DNA of 64,000 nucleotides from Maribacter litopenaei (GCF_025244665.1 NZ_CP104205.1:1981001-2045000); one strand, 5' to 3'. Shown: positions 22,740 to 33,245, numbered from the stretch's first letter. A program made the numbers and translations. The notes: generated by a model from the sequence alone, not told the origin.

Positions 22740-23444
22740 TTAGTTCCAGTTTACGTATAACAGCCCGGTTACAATGGCCAAACCAAAGCTAACCAAGGTG
22801 CCTATTAAAATATACTCAGTTAGTTTTCTGCTATTACTTTCCTTTAGGTCATTAAATCTAAAAACGGATTTTGCGGTAATCAAAAGCCCAATCGCTTCCC
22901 ACCTACCAATGATAATAAATGTCAGAACAAATAATCTTTCTATAATACCTATGTATTTACCTGCATTAGGCAATGATTTGTGATCCGTATTGATTTGATT
23001 GGACATACCTTCCAAAAATTTGCCCATGATTATAGCCGATGGAGTGGTAACAAATACAATTGCCAAAACTAGTGGCCAATCCAGTCTAATAAATAGGGCC
23101 ATGGTATGTTCATAAAGATTTTGATAGTACATACAAACGTATATGACTAATAGATGCAATAATTGGTCAAGAAAAAATGGGATGCTTTTGTTTTTGAACA
23201 GCGGATTTACGTAAAGTTTGGCCATATCAATAAAAAGATGGCTTATTGCCAAAATAGAGGCAATCCACCACTTTTGGATATCCCATAGCATAATCATGTA
23301 TAAGCCAAAATGAATTAGGGCATGTAGATATAGATATCTCGATGCCGCTTTGTTCGCTTCTTTATGAACTACCCATTTCGTGGGTTGCAACATAAAGTCA
23401 CCAAGGAGGTGTGCCAAAACTAATTTCGCAAATAGTTGCATCAT
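22740..23444 (-). CDS. DUF3307 membrane protein
   Basis: A 234-residue membrane protein. It opens KLVLAHLLGDFMLQPTKWV, the DUF3307 signature with an HLLGDF motif, and has at least five further hydrophobic segments. The stop overlaps the start of the adjoining SatD gene by one base, which indicates coupled translation. DUF3307 and SatD genes are commonly adjacent in bacteria; the joint function is not known. Confidence 0.9.
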   Translation of the reverse strand: MMQLFAKLVLAHLLGDFMLQPTKWVVHKEANKAASRYLYLHALIHFGLYMIMLWDIQKWWIASILAISHLFIDMAKLYVNPLFKNKSIPFFLDQLLHLLVIYVCMYYQNLYEHTMALFIRLDWPLVLAIVFVTTPSAIIMGKFLEGMSNQINTDHKSLPNAGKYIGIIERLFVLTFIIIGRWEAIGLLITAKSVFRFNDLKESNSRKLTEYILIGTLVSFGLAIVTGLLYVNWN

Positions 23445-24049
23445 TAAATTTCTTTAATTACCTGTTCATAATAGTCCAACAAGTCCAAAACCAAATCCAA
23501 TCGTGCTCTTTTTAACCGTTGGCTTACCGCCGATTGTTTTATGCCCAATTTTTTGGCAATCTCTTTACGGGACGCCTTTGGATCATCCAAGACCAAGACC
23601 ATAATCTCTGCCGATACAACACTCCAGTTATCCATAAAATCCAAGGATAATTGTAGCATTAAATTTAGGATCCGGTCATAAAATTCGTTTCCAGTAGCGA
23701 TACTAAGGTTTACCTTTCCATCTTTTATGGACTCCAGTTTACGACCCGAGCGTTGATAGGCAGGACCATTTGATTCACTTACACCGGACCCAATATAGGT
23801 TTCCAGTCCTATACCTATGCCCATACGTACATCTAAATCCTTTATCGATTTTATCAAGGCCTTTATGATTATTGCCGTTATCAAGGCATTTTCTTGTGTG
23901 ACCTTTAACTGGAACTCGTCACCTCTATAAATTTCCCAATTCATGGGTGACGGGCCAAAACGTGAAAAATATTGTTTTAGGGTATCAATCCATTCTGAGG
24001 CGTGGTGCCCTTCCGAATTTATAATATCTCCCGTGATAATCGCAATCAT
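23444..24049 (-). CDS. SatD family protein with C-terminal helix-turn-helix
   Basis: A 201-residue cytosolic protein. IITGDIINS at the N-terminus, RGDEFQLKV and MGIGIGLE are the SatD pattern, which resembles a nucleotide-cyclase-like fold. Residues about 160-195 (SRKEIAKKLGIKQSAVSQRLKRARL) look like a winged or sigma-type helix-turn-helix, so it may regulate the coupled DUF3307 gene. It is first in the two-gene unit. SatD was named for acid tolerance in streptococci, but its molecular role is unclear. Confidence 0.85.
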   Translation of the reverse strand: MIAIITGDIINSEGHHASEWIDTLKQYFSRFGPSPMNWEIYRGDEFQLKVTQENALITAIIIKALIKSIKDLDVRMGIGIGLETYIGSGVSESNGPAYQRSGRKLESIKDGKVNLSIATGNEFYDRILNLMLQLSLDFMDNWSVVSAEIMVLVLDDPKASRKEIAKKLGIKQSAVSQRLKRARLDLVLDLLDYYEQVIKEI

Positions 24050-24140
24050 AATTTATTATTTAAAAAGCTAATATATTAATTTATAAGCTAAATAGATAAT
24101 ATTTTTAAATATTAATTATTCTGATAATAGAACAAACCGA

Positions 24141-24594
24141 TTAAAACCACCGCCTTGTTGCGGTTAAATAGGTTTTATATTCCTTTCCGAATTTATCAAA
24201 GAGAATCCTTTCTTCCGGGATGATCTGAAAGCGATTCATATATGCCACAAAACCTGCAGCAACCAAGGTATTGAAGGCATTACCTAAATAAAGTCCGAAA
24301 CCGAGCAAAACCAACAACAAGGCCAAATACATAGGATTTCACGGAATACTTGTACAGGCCAGCGGTTACTAATTGATTCACTTTTTCGGGATGCAAAGGA
24401 TCCACAGAAGTTTTTCTTTTAAAAAACTGGAATAACGAGACCAACCCAATCATACAGGCCAAAATTAAAAGTGCTTTCGCTAGAAGTAAACGTCCAAAAA
24501 AATCGAAAAAACCTACTGGCAAAAACAAAATAACCAGATACATTACCAATGCAAAAAACAAAAAAACCAATACGGGCGGCACTTTTAACTCCAT
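24141..24594 (-). CDS. isoprenylcysteine carboxyl methyltransferase-like membrane protein (one frame break)
   Basis: A 150-residue protein with about four membrane helices. The C-terminal half carries the ICMT/PEMT signature: after repair YSRNPMYLALLLVLLGFGLYLG, then IIPEERILFDKFGKEYKTYLTATRRWF. The frame breaks at 24341-24342, where CCGTGAA on the coding strand replaces CCAGAA and destroys SRNPMY. Bacterial members methylate small or lipid substrates that are mostly unknown. It is divergent from rdgB. Confidence 0.85.
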
Positions 24595-24607
24595 TGTATA
24601 AAATTAC

Positions 24608-24615
24608 TATTTTTG
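24608..24615 (+). promoter_or_regulatory. -7 promoter element for rdgB
   Basis: TATTTTTG followed by ACG, 40 bases upstream of the rdgB ATG. It matches TAnnTTTG; the partner element is not clear. Confidence 0.45.
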
Positions 24616-24655
24616 ACGCTCATTACCCCATAATTAATATGGTTAATAAACAAGA

Positions 24656-25243
24656 ATGAAACTTGTTTTCGCTACGCACAATCAAAATAAAGTTAGGGAA
24701 GTACAGCAGTTACTACCTGATGGAATACAATTGATTTCGCTTAACGATTTAGGCATCAATGAGGCTATTCCAGAAACAGCAAAAACACTGGAAGGCAACG
24801 CAAAACTAAAGGCGGACTTTGTATACCATAAATATAAAGTGCCTTGCTTTGCAGATGATACGGGATTACTGGTTAACGCTTTAAATGGTGAACCTGGAGT
24901 TTATTCAGCAAGATATGCTGGCGAGGAAAACGACTCCAATGCCAATATGAACAAACTATTGGGAAACCTAAAGGATAAAGAAGATCGCTCAGCTTATTTT
25001 AAAACGGTAATAGCATTAAACTTAAGTGAAGAAACTATATTTTTTGAGGGTAAAGTTCAAGGCCGGATTACCAGTTCCAAAAAAGGTACAAAGGGTTTTG
25101 GATATGACCCCATATTTAGACCAAATGGGTATAAAGAAACGTTTGCGGAACTGCCTCTTGATATAAAAAATGAAATAGGACACAGAGGAAAAGCCTTCTC
25201 TGAACTTATAACCTACCTAAAGAACAATCATGTTACAGGATAA
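24656..25243 (+). CDS. rdgB: non-canonical purine NTP pyrophosphatase (RdgB/HAM1)
   Basis: RdgB hydrolyses ITP, dITP and XTP to monophosphates and so keeps deaminated purines out of nucleic acids. The 195-residue protein shows FATHNQNKVREVQQLLP (nucleotide binding), FADDTGLLVNALNGEPGVYSARYAG and GFGYDPIFRP, then EIGHRGKAFSEL. It overlaps the DUF4337 start by 14 bases. It contains an unaltered CCAGA at 24770, a useful counter-example to the lesions found elsewhere. Confidence 0.97.
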   Translation: MKLVFATHNQNKVREVQQLLPDGIQLISLNDLGINEAIPETAKTLEGNAKLKADFVYHKYKVPCFADDTGLLVNALNGEPGVYSARYAGEENDSNANMNKLLGNLKDKEDRSAYFKTVIALNLSEETIFFEGKVQGRITSSKKGTKGFGYDPIFRPNGYKETFAELPLDIKNEIGHRGKAFSELITYLKNNHVTG

Positions 25244-25875
25244 AAAAAACACGGATACCGTCGAGGTTTCGGTAGCTTCTGAAAGAGCTGAAGCGGTTGG
25301 CGGGGTTCTAATCGCTTTTTTTGCCGCCTTAATGGCCATATCCCAAATGATAAACGGTGAATTGGAAGAGGAAATGATGATTGCCCACAATAAGGTCGTG
25401 AACTATTCCAGCTGGTACCAATCCAAAAGCATCAAGGAAAGCTTAAAGGAAAGCGAGCTGGATTATTTGCAGGCGTTATTGGAAACAGGCATCGTACATG
25501 AGGAAAAAGTAGGTGCCATACAGGAAAAAATTGAGAACGTTAAAGGCCGAGATAAAGAAATATGAAACCGAAAAAAATGAAATCTTGGTAGGATCAGCGA
25601 ATATTCAACAAGAAGCTTGGGCACAGGACTTAGATGGGGAAATGGGTAAGATTGTTGGCATCAACGAGTGGGAAGTCCTTGCAGATGAATATGATTTTGC
25701 TACCAAAAAGTTTGATTTGGGCATGCTGTTTTTTCAGATAAGCATTGTTTTAGGTGCCGTATGTATTATCATCTATGATAATCCCAAGTTGCAAAAGGCT
25801 TTTATCATTTCCATGGTGATATTTGGTATCATTGGTATTCTATTGTCCATTTATGGGTACACCCTTGCACCTTAA
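25230..25875 (+). CDS. DUF4337-like membrane protein (one frame break)
   Basis: A 214-residue protein with three membrane segments: one near the N-terminus (VGGVLIAFFAALMAISQMI) and two at the end (MLFFQISIVLGAVCIII, AFIISMVIFGIIGILLSIYG). Between them is a charged helical region (HNKVVNYSSWYQSKSIKESL) typical of DUF4337. The frame breaks at 25549 (CCGAGA for CCAGA); repair gives ENVKGQIKKYETEK. It overlaps rdgB and is probably cotranscribed. Function unknown. Confidence 0.8.
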
Positions 25876-25916
25876 AACTGTATAAATAATTATTATTCCA
25901 TCTCATTAATTAGCAG

Positions 25917-25924
25917 TACCTTTG
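25917..25924 (+). promoter_or_regulatory. -7 promoter element upstream of the DEAD-box helicase
   Basis: TACCTTTG matches TAnnTTTG and is followed by CCGC. It would give a leader of about 110 bases before the helicase ATG, room for the cold-responsive leader control known in some DEAD-box genes; that control is speculative here. Confidence 0.45.
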
Positions 25925-26037
25925 CCGCTTTAAATAACGCCGCTAGTATAGCATGTGTTGCGCCGAGTCTAAATAGGTTATATAGGATAATCCCTCTAAG
26001 CAGCATTCTTATTTGCGATTAAGTATATAACGTAATT

Positions 26038-27833
26038 ATGACAAAGTTTGAAGCATTGGGACTTGAGAAGTCCCTATTGAATGCTGTCTCGGATATGGGT
26101 TTTGAATCCCCATCCGAAGTACAGGAAAAAGCAATCCCTATTTTATTGGAAAGTGACACGGACCTTGTGGCCTTGGCACAAACTGGAACAGGAAAAACGG
26201 CAGCCTTCGGTTTTCCCCTTATTCAGAAAATAGATAGCAATAGCAGAACTACCCAGGGACTTATATTGTCTCCGACTAGGGAACTATGCTTACAAATCAC
26301 AAATGAGCTGCAACTATATTCCAAGTATGAAAAGAATATTAGTGTAGTGGCCATTTATGGAGGTGCAAGTATTACCGAGCAGGCTAGGCAGATTAAAAGA
26401 GGCGCCCAAATTGTAGTGGCCACCCCTGGTCGAATGAAAGATATGATCAGTCGTGGACTTGTAGATATTACAAAAATCGACTATTGCGTATTGGACGAAG
26501 CCGATGAAATGCTCAATATGGGCTTTTTTGAGGATATACAGGATATCCTATCCAACACACCAAATGAAAAATCAACTTGGTTATTCTCTGCAACCATGCC
26601 AAAAGAGGTTGCGATAATCGCTAAAAAGTTCATGCATTCCCCAAAGGAAATAACAGTAGGTGCAAAAAATTACGGGGCAACAACGGTACAACATGAATAT
26701 TATCTAGTAAGTGGTAGGGATCGTTATCCTGCCCTAAAAAGACTTGCGGATACCAACCCGGATATATTCTCCGTGGTTTTTTGTCGTACAAAAAGGGATA
26801 CCCAGAAAGTGGCCGAAAAACTAATCGAGGATGGTTACAACGCCGGTGCATTGCACGGAGACCTCAGCCGAGAATCAACGTGATTTGGTCATGAACGCTT
26901 TTAGGAAAAAACAGATCCGGATGTTGGTTGCAACAGATGTGGCCGCCGAGAGGAATTGATGTGGATGACATTACCCATGTTATCAACTACCAGTTACCCG
27001 ATGAAATTGAGACCTATACCCATAGAAGTGGAAGAACAGGTAGAGCCGGAAAATCCGGTGTATCAATGGTAATTATTACCCGTAGCGAACTGCGTAAGAT
27101 AAAGACCATAGAGAATATCATTAAGCAGGATTTTATTCAAAAGGACATTCCAACGGGAATGGAAATTTGTGAAATCCAACTATATCACCTTGCCAATAAA
27201 ATCAAGGAGACAAAAATCAACAATGAGGTAGATCCCTTTTTACCAGCCATCAATGATGTATTGAAAGGAATTGATAGGGAGGAGCTTATCAAAAAAATCG
27301 TTTCCGTAGAGTTTACAAGGTTCTACAATTATTACAACAAGACCAAGGATTTAAATGTTTCCCAATCCAATTCCAATGACTCCGGTAGATCTACTGCTTC
27401 CTTCAACAGCAATGGTTCTGTCCGCTATTTTATAAATGTTGGCGAAAAAGACGGGTACGATTGGATGTCCCTTAAGGATTTTATTAGGGATACCGTTGGG
27501 CTTGGGAAAGAAGACGTATATAAAGTAGATGTAAAGGAAAGCTTTTCTTTTTTTAATACCGATGGGGAAGTTACGGAACAAATTCTAGGCACATTTAAAG
27601 ACTTTAAAGTAGATGGACGCTTTGTGAATGTGGAGATTTCCAACAATCCAGGTGGCGGTGGCAGTAGCAGTGGTAAACGCCGAGGAAAAGGCAACAAGGA
27701 TAATGGAAAAAGAAGAAAGGGCTCTAGAAATGATGAAGGGGGGCGTTCCAAGGGCAGGGACCGCGGACAAGGAAAAAGTCCCAATTCGGTAAAAGACGTA
27801 GTAGAAAGAAAAAGGGCGATTTCTTTTAGTTAA
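26038..27833 (+). CDS. DEAD-box RNA helicase, DeaD/DbpA type (two frame breaks)
   Basis: ATP-dependent RNA helicase for ribosome assembly or mRNA unwinding. Motif I AQTGTGKT, Ia [32 protein letters not shown] (after repair) and [12 protein letters not shown] are all present. Residues about 440-540 resemble the DbpA RNA-binding domain, and the tail is rich in Gly, Lys and Arg ([19 protein letters not shown]). The frame breaks at 26870 and 26948, both CCGAGA for CCAGA; repair gives LHGDLSQNQRDLV and VAARGIDVDD. The restored length is 597 residues, typical of Bacteroidota CsdA-like helicases. Confidence 0.94.
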
Positions 27834-27843
27834 TTGTATATTA

Positions 27844-27868
27844 AAAAGTACGCTTCGGCGTATTTTTT
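27844..27868 (+). terminator. terminator after DEAD-box helicase
   Basis: AAAAGTACGC-TTCG-GCGTATTTTTTT is a stable tetraloop hairpin with a T run. Confidence 0.85.
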
Positions 27869-27907
27869 TATTTTGTTTGTACCTTTAAAATTTCAGGAGA
27901 CAGGTTT

Positions 27908-28678
27908 ATGCGCATTTTTTTTATAGGACTATTTTGTTTATTTAGCCTGATTGGACTTGCTCAAGAGGATGCTGAAACCAATAAAGTAAAAGCGATCGTA
28001 AAAAATGCCCGGACCAATGAACCTATGGAGAGCGTCCATGTGGTAAATCTAAATCAGGTTGTGGGGACGATTACTGATGAGGACGGGGAATTTTCAATAT
28101 CCGCAGCTGTAAACGATACCTTGTATTTCACTTATCTAGGATTTAAATCTCAAAAAATAAGGGTCACCAATGACATGTTCAGGTTTGGAAACACGGAGAT
28201 TGCCCTTACTGAATTGGCCTATGCCTTGGAAGAGGTAATCGTAAGACCTTATCAGTTAACAGGTTATTTGGAAATTGATGTAAAAAATCTTCCTATCAAC
28301 AATGCTTATCAATATAGTATATCGGGACTATCTGTAGGCTACGAGGGAGGAAATAAAAACCCCAGTGCCGTAACCAAAGTGTTAGGCGCTATATTGAATC
28401 CAGCGGATCTGCTCAGAAACCTATTTGGCAAAAGACCCAACCAAATGCGGAAACTCAGACAGATGAAAGAGGATGATAGAATTCGGGATTTGTTAGCTTC
28501 AAAATTTGATCGCGAAACATTGACGGAGCTTTTACAATTGGACAAAATGGATATACAGGATATTCTCAATAATTGTAATTACTCCCAGTCCTTTATTACA
28601 ACTGCCAACGATCTTCAGATTCTGGACGCCATCAGTAGTTGCTATGAAGAATTCAAGGTCCTAAATAGGAAAAAATAA
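27908..28678 (+). CDS. secreted carboxypeptidase-regulatory-like domain protein
   Basis: A 256-residue protein: signal peptide MRIFFIGLFCLFSLIGLAQ, then one carboxypeptidase-regulatory-like beta domain (residues about 28-105, VKNARTNEPMESVHVVNLNQ, GTITDEDGEFSIS, LYFTYLGFKSQKIRV). The remainder is helical (LRNLFGKRPNQMRKLRQMKEDD) and not recognised. Such proteins are common flavobacterial envelope proteins of unknown role. It stands alone between the helicase terminator and the amylase gene. Confidence 0.8.
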   Translation: MRIFFIGLFCLFSLIGLAQEDAETNKVKAIVKNARTNEPMESVHVVNLNQVVGTITDEDGEFSISAAVNDTLYFTYLGFKSQKIRVTNDMFRFGNTEIALTELAYALEEVIVRPYQLTGYLEIDVKNLPINNAYQYSISGLSVGYEGGNKNPSAVTKVLGAILNPADLLRNLFGKRPNQMRKLRQMKEDDRIRDLLASKFDRETLTELLQLDKMDIQDILNNCNYSQSFITTANDLQILDAISSCYEEFKVLNRKK

Positions 28679-28729
28679 ATTTTAGCCTTCCATCTGCATT
28701 TTATAGCTTTAACGAAACTCAAAATGCAA

Positions 28730-30419
28730 ATGAGATACTCCAAAATTATTCTTGTTTTTTTAATACTTCTTGTGCTTTCCTGCAAGTTGGAAAGGAAGGA
28801 AGAGATTATGGAACCGTGAAATTGAAAGGGACAGCATTTCCAACAAAGACCTACCCTTTGCATGGGAAGGTGCCAATGTCTACTTTTTATTGACCGATAG
28901 ATTCAATAATGCCAATCCTGATAACGATATTAATTTCGATAGGGACAATCCAACCGGGAAACTAAGAGGCTTCATGGGCGGGGACATTCAGGGTATATCA
29001 GAAAAAATAGAGGAAGGATATTTTGATGAGTTAGGCATCAATGCAATTTGGTTTACCCCTGTTGTAGAGCAAATTCACGGTGACACAGATGAGGGTACTG
29101 GAAACACTTATGGATACCATGGGTACTGGGCCAAGGACTGGACGGCCCTTGACCCTAACTTCGGTACGAAACAGGATTTAGCCAAATTGGTAAAAACGGC
29201 TCACGAGCATGGTATTCGGATTTTAATGGACGTGGTATTAAATCATACGGGATCTATCACAGAAGAAGATCCAGTATGGCCGGAGGAATGGGTGATTACA
29301 GAACCTATCTGTCAGTTCACCAATTATGAAAATACCACGAATTGTACCCTAGTTAATAATTTACCTGATGTAAAAACACTTTCCAATGAATCCGTTGAGC
29401 TACCGGACCATCTTCCGGCAAAATGGAAAAAAGAAGGAAGACTAAGTACAGAACTGGACGAGCTTCAATTATATTTTGAAAGAACAGGGTATCCTAGGGC
29501 CCCAAGATTTTATATTATAAAATGGCTTACCGACTATATTCATGAATTGGGAATCGATGGTTTTAGGGTAGATACGGTAAAACATGTAAATGAAAATGCC
29601 TGGGCTGAATTGCAGAAAGAAGCATCCTATGCCTTTGAAACATGGAAGAGAAAACATCCAAACGCCGTTTTGGACGATACGCCCTTCTATCCGGTAGGTG
29701 AAGTGTATGGCTATGGTATCTCCGGGGGAAGGGAATATGATTTTGGAGATAAAAAAGTAGATTATTTTGATAACGGTTTTAAAGGTCTTATCAATTTTGA
29801 ATTAAAGATTGATGCCGCCAAGGAATATGACTCCATATTTTCTAAATACAGTAGGCTTTTACGCACTAGTCTAAAGGGTAAAAGTGTCATGAATTATCTC
29901 ACATCACATGATGATGGCAGCCCTTTCGATAAGGAAAGAAAGGAGCCTAAAAGAGCGGCAAATGTATTACTGCTTACTCCAGGAGCATCCCAAATTTATT
30001 ATGGTGACGAAACGGCAAGAAATTTAGTTATCGACAGCACACAAGGAGACGCTACTTTGCGTTCGTTTATGAACTGGAAAGAGCTGGACTCCTTACAACA
30101 AACCAAAGAAATTCCGGAACATTGGAGAAAATTGGGAAAATTTAGACGGGAGCATTTGGCAGTTGGGGCCGGTAGACATAGAAGATTGTCAAAATCACCT
30201 TATACCTTTGGAAGAACGTATATGAACGGTGATGTCAAAGATAAAATTGTCGTTGCATTGGATCTACCGGATGGAAAAAAATCCATCCGGGTGAAAGGTT
30301 TCTTTGGGGATGGCACAAAACTGTTCGACACCTATTCCCAAACCGATGTTACCGTACAAAATGGAAAAGTACTATTGGAAAATGACTACGATGTTGCACT
30401 TTTGGAATTAAAAGAGTAA
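28730..30419 (+). CDS. alpha-amylase family (GH13) lipoprotein (one frame break)
   Basis: A glycoside hydrolase family 13 enzyme of about 562 residues acting on alpha-glucans. The N-terminus is a lipoprotein signal with lipobox LVLSC. GH13 regions are DVVLNHTG, GFRVDTVKHVN (nucleophile Asp), VGEVYGYG (acid/base Glu) and YLTSHDD (transition-state Asp). The frame breaks at 28816-28817: CCGTGAAATT replaces CCAGAAATT and creates a stop right after the lipobox region. Repair gives EEIMEPEIERDSIS. An alternative in-frame ATG lies at 28724. No susCD pair is adjacent. Confidence 0.92.
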
Positions 30420-30451
30420 CTATCCCAATAATCGGATTTGCAGGAGGATTA

Positions 30452-31273
30452 ATGAAAAGAAGGACATTTTTTAAAAGGCTTTTCACATCTATAGTAGGTT
30501 TTATTGGTCTTATTACTTTTGATGCCTTTTGGTTTGAGAAACACATTATTCAATGGACAGATTTTGATCTATCAGATGGTGTTAAAGAAAAAATCAAACT
30601 AGTACAACTATCAGACTTACATCTTAGGGACATACATTCCGGCCTAACTTCCATAGTTGAAAAAGTAAAAGAATTAAGGCCGGACGCTCTGATTTTTACG
30701 GGAGATACTATCACAAGAAAAAGCCGTTTGGGCCTTCTTGACGAGTATCTACATCTGTTTGATGACTCCATTCCAAAAATCTTTATCTATGGTAACAAAG
30801 AACACAGCGGAAAGGTGCCTATGGATGAATTTAGAAATGTTGTGGGAAATCATAATGGTATTCTTCTTATCAATGAAAGTTACAAACTAACCAAGGGAAG
30901 AAGAGCTATAGAAATATTGGGAATCGATGATTTCATCGCTGGCGATGCCAATTATAACGATGCTATCCGGACAATGGGAAATAGCGATTCGGAGACTATT
31001 GTTTTGAACCATTGCCCTGAATATAGTGACACCATTGGCGTACTAAATTTATCGGTTAAATTGAACATAAAATGTATTCTCTCCGGACATACCCATGGTG
31101 GTCAGATAACTTTTTTTGGAAAGGAACTTTTTAAGCCGGATGGAAGCGGTAAATATTTAAAAGGTTGGTACAAAACAAGTGATTTGCCCATGTACGTTTC
31201 CAAAGGAATAGGTACTACAATATTGCCTGTAAGGTTTTGGGCACGTGCCGAAGCCTCTGTTTTTTATGTATAG
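30452..31273 (+). CDS. membrane-anchored metallophosphoesterase
   Basis: A 273-residue calcineurin-like phosphoesterase of the YaeI/YkuE type. An N-terminal Arg-rich start and hydrophobic segment (MKRRTFFKRLFTSIVGFIGLITF) anchor it. Metal-binding motifs are LSDLHL, FTGDTI, a YGNKEH variant of GNHE, a lone NHCPEY His and SGHTHGGQI. The substrate is unknown; relatives act on lipid A precursors or nucleotides. It follows the amylase gene by 32 bases. Confidence 0.88.
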   Translation: MKRRTFFKRLFTSIVGFIGLITFDAFWFEKHIIQWTDFDLSDGVKEKIKLVQLSDLHLRDIHSGLTSIVEKVKELRPDALIFTGDTITRKSRLGLLDEYLHLFDDSIPKIFIYGNKEHSGKVPMDEFRNVVGNHNGILLINESYKLTKGRRAIEILGIDDFIAGDANYNDAIRTMGNSDSETIVLNHCPEYSDTIGVLNLSVKLNIKCILSGHTHGGQITFFGKELFKPDGSGKYLKGWYKTSDLPMYVSKGIGTTILPVRFWARAEASVFYV

Positions 31274-31281
31274 AAATCGAT

Positions 31282-31807
31282 TCAGCTTTCTATTTTGGCT
31301 TTAAGCATCTGAAGGCCCTCTTCAAAATCTTTACCCACCATCTTATCCATACTGGTGAACAACATCATAATACTAAAAGGAAAAGCACTTTTACCCTTAA
31401 ATCCCCAAGTTACCTTACTTTCGGTTGGTGATTTTTCTTCAAGAACCAAATAACAGTCGGATTTCGATTTCATAGGCTTGAGGAAACGGAGCTCACCATC
31501 TGCCCTTTCACCCTCTACAATATTCGTGATTTCCTGTTCACCTTCCCCTACCTGCTTATTGCCATTCCAATAACTTATCGCACCAACCTCACCGTCGGTT
31601 CCCGTAAGTTTGGTATCCATATTCGGCCCTTTTTGCCCATGGGAATCCATTCCCGTTGTTTCTCCAAATATTTTAGGTAGGGCCATATTTTTTCTTTTGT
31701 GCCATTAATTTCCACACTTCGGAAACATCATAGGTTTTTGGTGCAATTGCCGCAAGAAAAATGATTAATACAATTATGGCAGCCAAGATATAAACTAAGG
31801 TAGTCAT
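31282..31807 (-). CDS. membrane-anchored SRPBCC-domain protein (two frame breaks)
   Basis: The gene is longer than any single reading frame suggests. From the ATG at 31807 it encodes an N-terminal membrane helix (TTLVYILAAIIVLIIFLA), then a polyketide-cyclase-like SRPBCC domain. Two bases are missing, near 31720 and 31624. Restoring TCTGG at both (CCAGA on the coding strand) gives YDVSRSVEINGTKEKIWPYL and GKKGQNMDTKLTGTDG, and a 175-residue protein. SRPBCC domains bind hydrophobic ligands in a helix-grip fold. It is convergent with the phosphoesterase and follows trmH. Confidence 0.82.
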
Positions 31808-31851
31808 TTGATTTTTAATTAGTTGGTCATACCCCTAATGTACTAAAAAAT

Positions 31852-32507
31852 CTATTTTGGCTGGTAAAATCTTATCAGAATTTCCTCGATACTCTTAATG
31901 GATTTCTTGATCCAATCCAGTCTTTTTTCCGAATTTCGGCTTCAGTCAATGGCCATGGTAGGTTACTTTTTCTAAGTTTCGTGGTCAAATCTTGGAGAAT
32001 AATTGCCGCGGAAACAGAGATGTTTAGGCTTTCCGTAAATCCTACCATAGGAATTTTTAAAAACATATCGGCCTTTTCCATAACCTCTTGACTCAGACCT
32101 TCCTTTTCGGTTCCAAAAAAGAGGGCTATTGGGGTCTCCAATTTGAAGTCGGACAAGAGTGAACTATTTGCATGGGGGCTTGTGGCAACAATTTTATATC
32201 CCTGCTCCTTTAAAGTTGAAATAGCTTCAGTAGAAGTGGAATACCTATGTATATCTACCCATTGCTGCGCTCCCATAGCAATTTTTTTATCCAATCGTTT
32301 ACCGAACCTTCCCTCTATTAAATGCGCTTTTTGAACCCCAAAGGACTCACAACTACGAATTACCGCGCTTGTATTATGCATCCGGTATACGTCTTCGATG
32401 GCGACCGAAATAAAGTTGGTGCGGTTTTCAAGAATTGATATAAATCGTTCCTTTCTTTCTTCGGAAATGAAATTTTCCAAATAATCCAAAAGTTCCTTTT
32501 CTTCCAT
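31852..32507 (-). CDS. SpoU-type tRNA/rRNA 2'-O-methyltransferase, TrmH-like (one frame break)
   Basis: SAM-dependent methyltransferase of the SPOUT class. Motif 1 is VYRMHNTSAVIRSCESFGV; motifs 2 and 3 are ALFFGTEKEGLSQ and IPMVGFTESLNISVSAAIILQ. This arrangement fits TrmH, which forms Gm18 in tRNA. A base is missing near 31922-31928 in an A run (coding strand CGGAAAAAAGACTGG). Adding one A changes the ending to RKKRLDWIKKSIKSIEEILIRFYQPK and a length of 218, normal for the family. This lesion is a homopolymer error, not a CCAGA one. Confidence 0.88.
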
Positions 32508-32552
32508 AAAACCAAGATAATAAAAAGTATATTTTTGAAATAAAGCGATTAC

Positions 32553-33245
32553 ATGAAGAAAGTAGTGGTATTAACAGGTGCCGGAATGAGTGCCGAAAGT
32601 GGATTAAAAACCTTTAGGGATGCCGATGGACTTTGGGAAGGTCACGATGTCATGGAGGTTGCCACCCCACAGGCCTTTGAACAAAATCCGGAACTTGTTT
32701 TAGAGTTCTATAATCAGCGAAGAAGACAGTTGCTTACGGTTGAACCCAACGAAGCCCATAAATCATTGGCAAGATTAGAGGGTCATTTTAGCGTAGAGAT
32801 AGTTACACAAAATGTGGACGACCTACATGAAAGGGCCGGCAGTTCAAATGTTCTGCATTTACATGGAGAACTCTTAAAGGCAAGAAGTTTGGGTAATGAA
32901 TCGGATATAATGACGATAAAAGAAGACATTTCATTAGGGGACCTTTGTAAAAATGGATATCAATTAAGACCCCATATTGTTTGGTTCAGGGAGGCGGTTC
33001 CATTATTGGACACGGCAATAAATATTACCCGAAATGCAGATATCCTCATTATTATTGGCACCTCTATGCAAGTGTATCCAGCCGCTAGCCTTATCAATTT
33101 CATTAGTGATGGCACCCCTATTTATTTTATAGACCCTAGACCTTCAATAAAAGAGAAAAGTATACCAAACCTAACAATTATGGCTAAAACTGCCGTGGAT
33201 GGTGTTCCTACTTTGGTAGATTCCCTAATTGATAAAGTGACCTAG
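32553..33245 (+). CDS. cobB: sirtuin-type NAD-dependent deacylase
   Basis: A 230-residue sirtuin that removes acyl groups from lysines using NAD. It shows LTGAGMSAESGLKTFRDADGLW, TQNVDDLHERAG, LHLHGE with the catalytic His, and GTSMQVYPAASL. The usual zinc ribbon of four cysteines is absent; only one Cys is found between LHGE and RPHIVWF. The conserved WFGE motif reads WFREAVP here, a Gly-to-Arg change that would come from one base. A TATTTTTG element lies at 32530-32537. Its 3' end overlaps the convergent haem-binding gene. Confidence 0.9.
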   Translation: MKKVVVLTGAGMSAESGLKTFRDADGLWEGHDVMEVATPQAFEQNPELVLEFYNQRRRQLLTVEPNEAHKSLARLEGHFSVEIVTQNVDDLHERAGSSNVLHLHGELLKARSLGNESDIMTIKEDISLGDLCKNGYQLRPHIVWFREAVPLLDTAINITRNADILIIIGTSMQVYPAASLINFISDGTPIYFIDPRPSIKEKSIPNLTIMAKTAVDGVPTLVDSLIDKVT

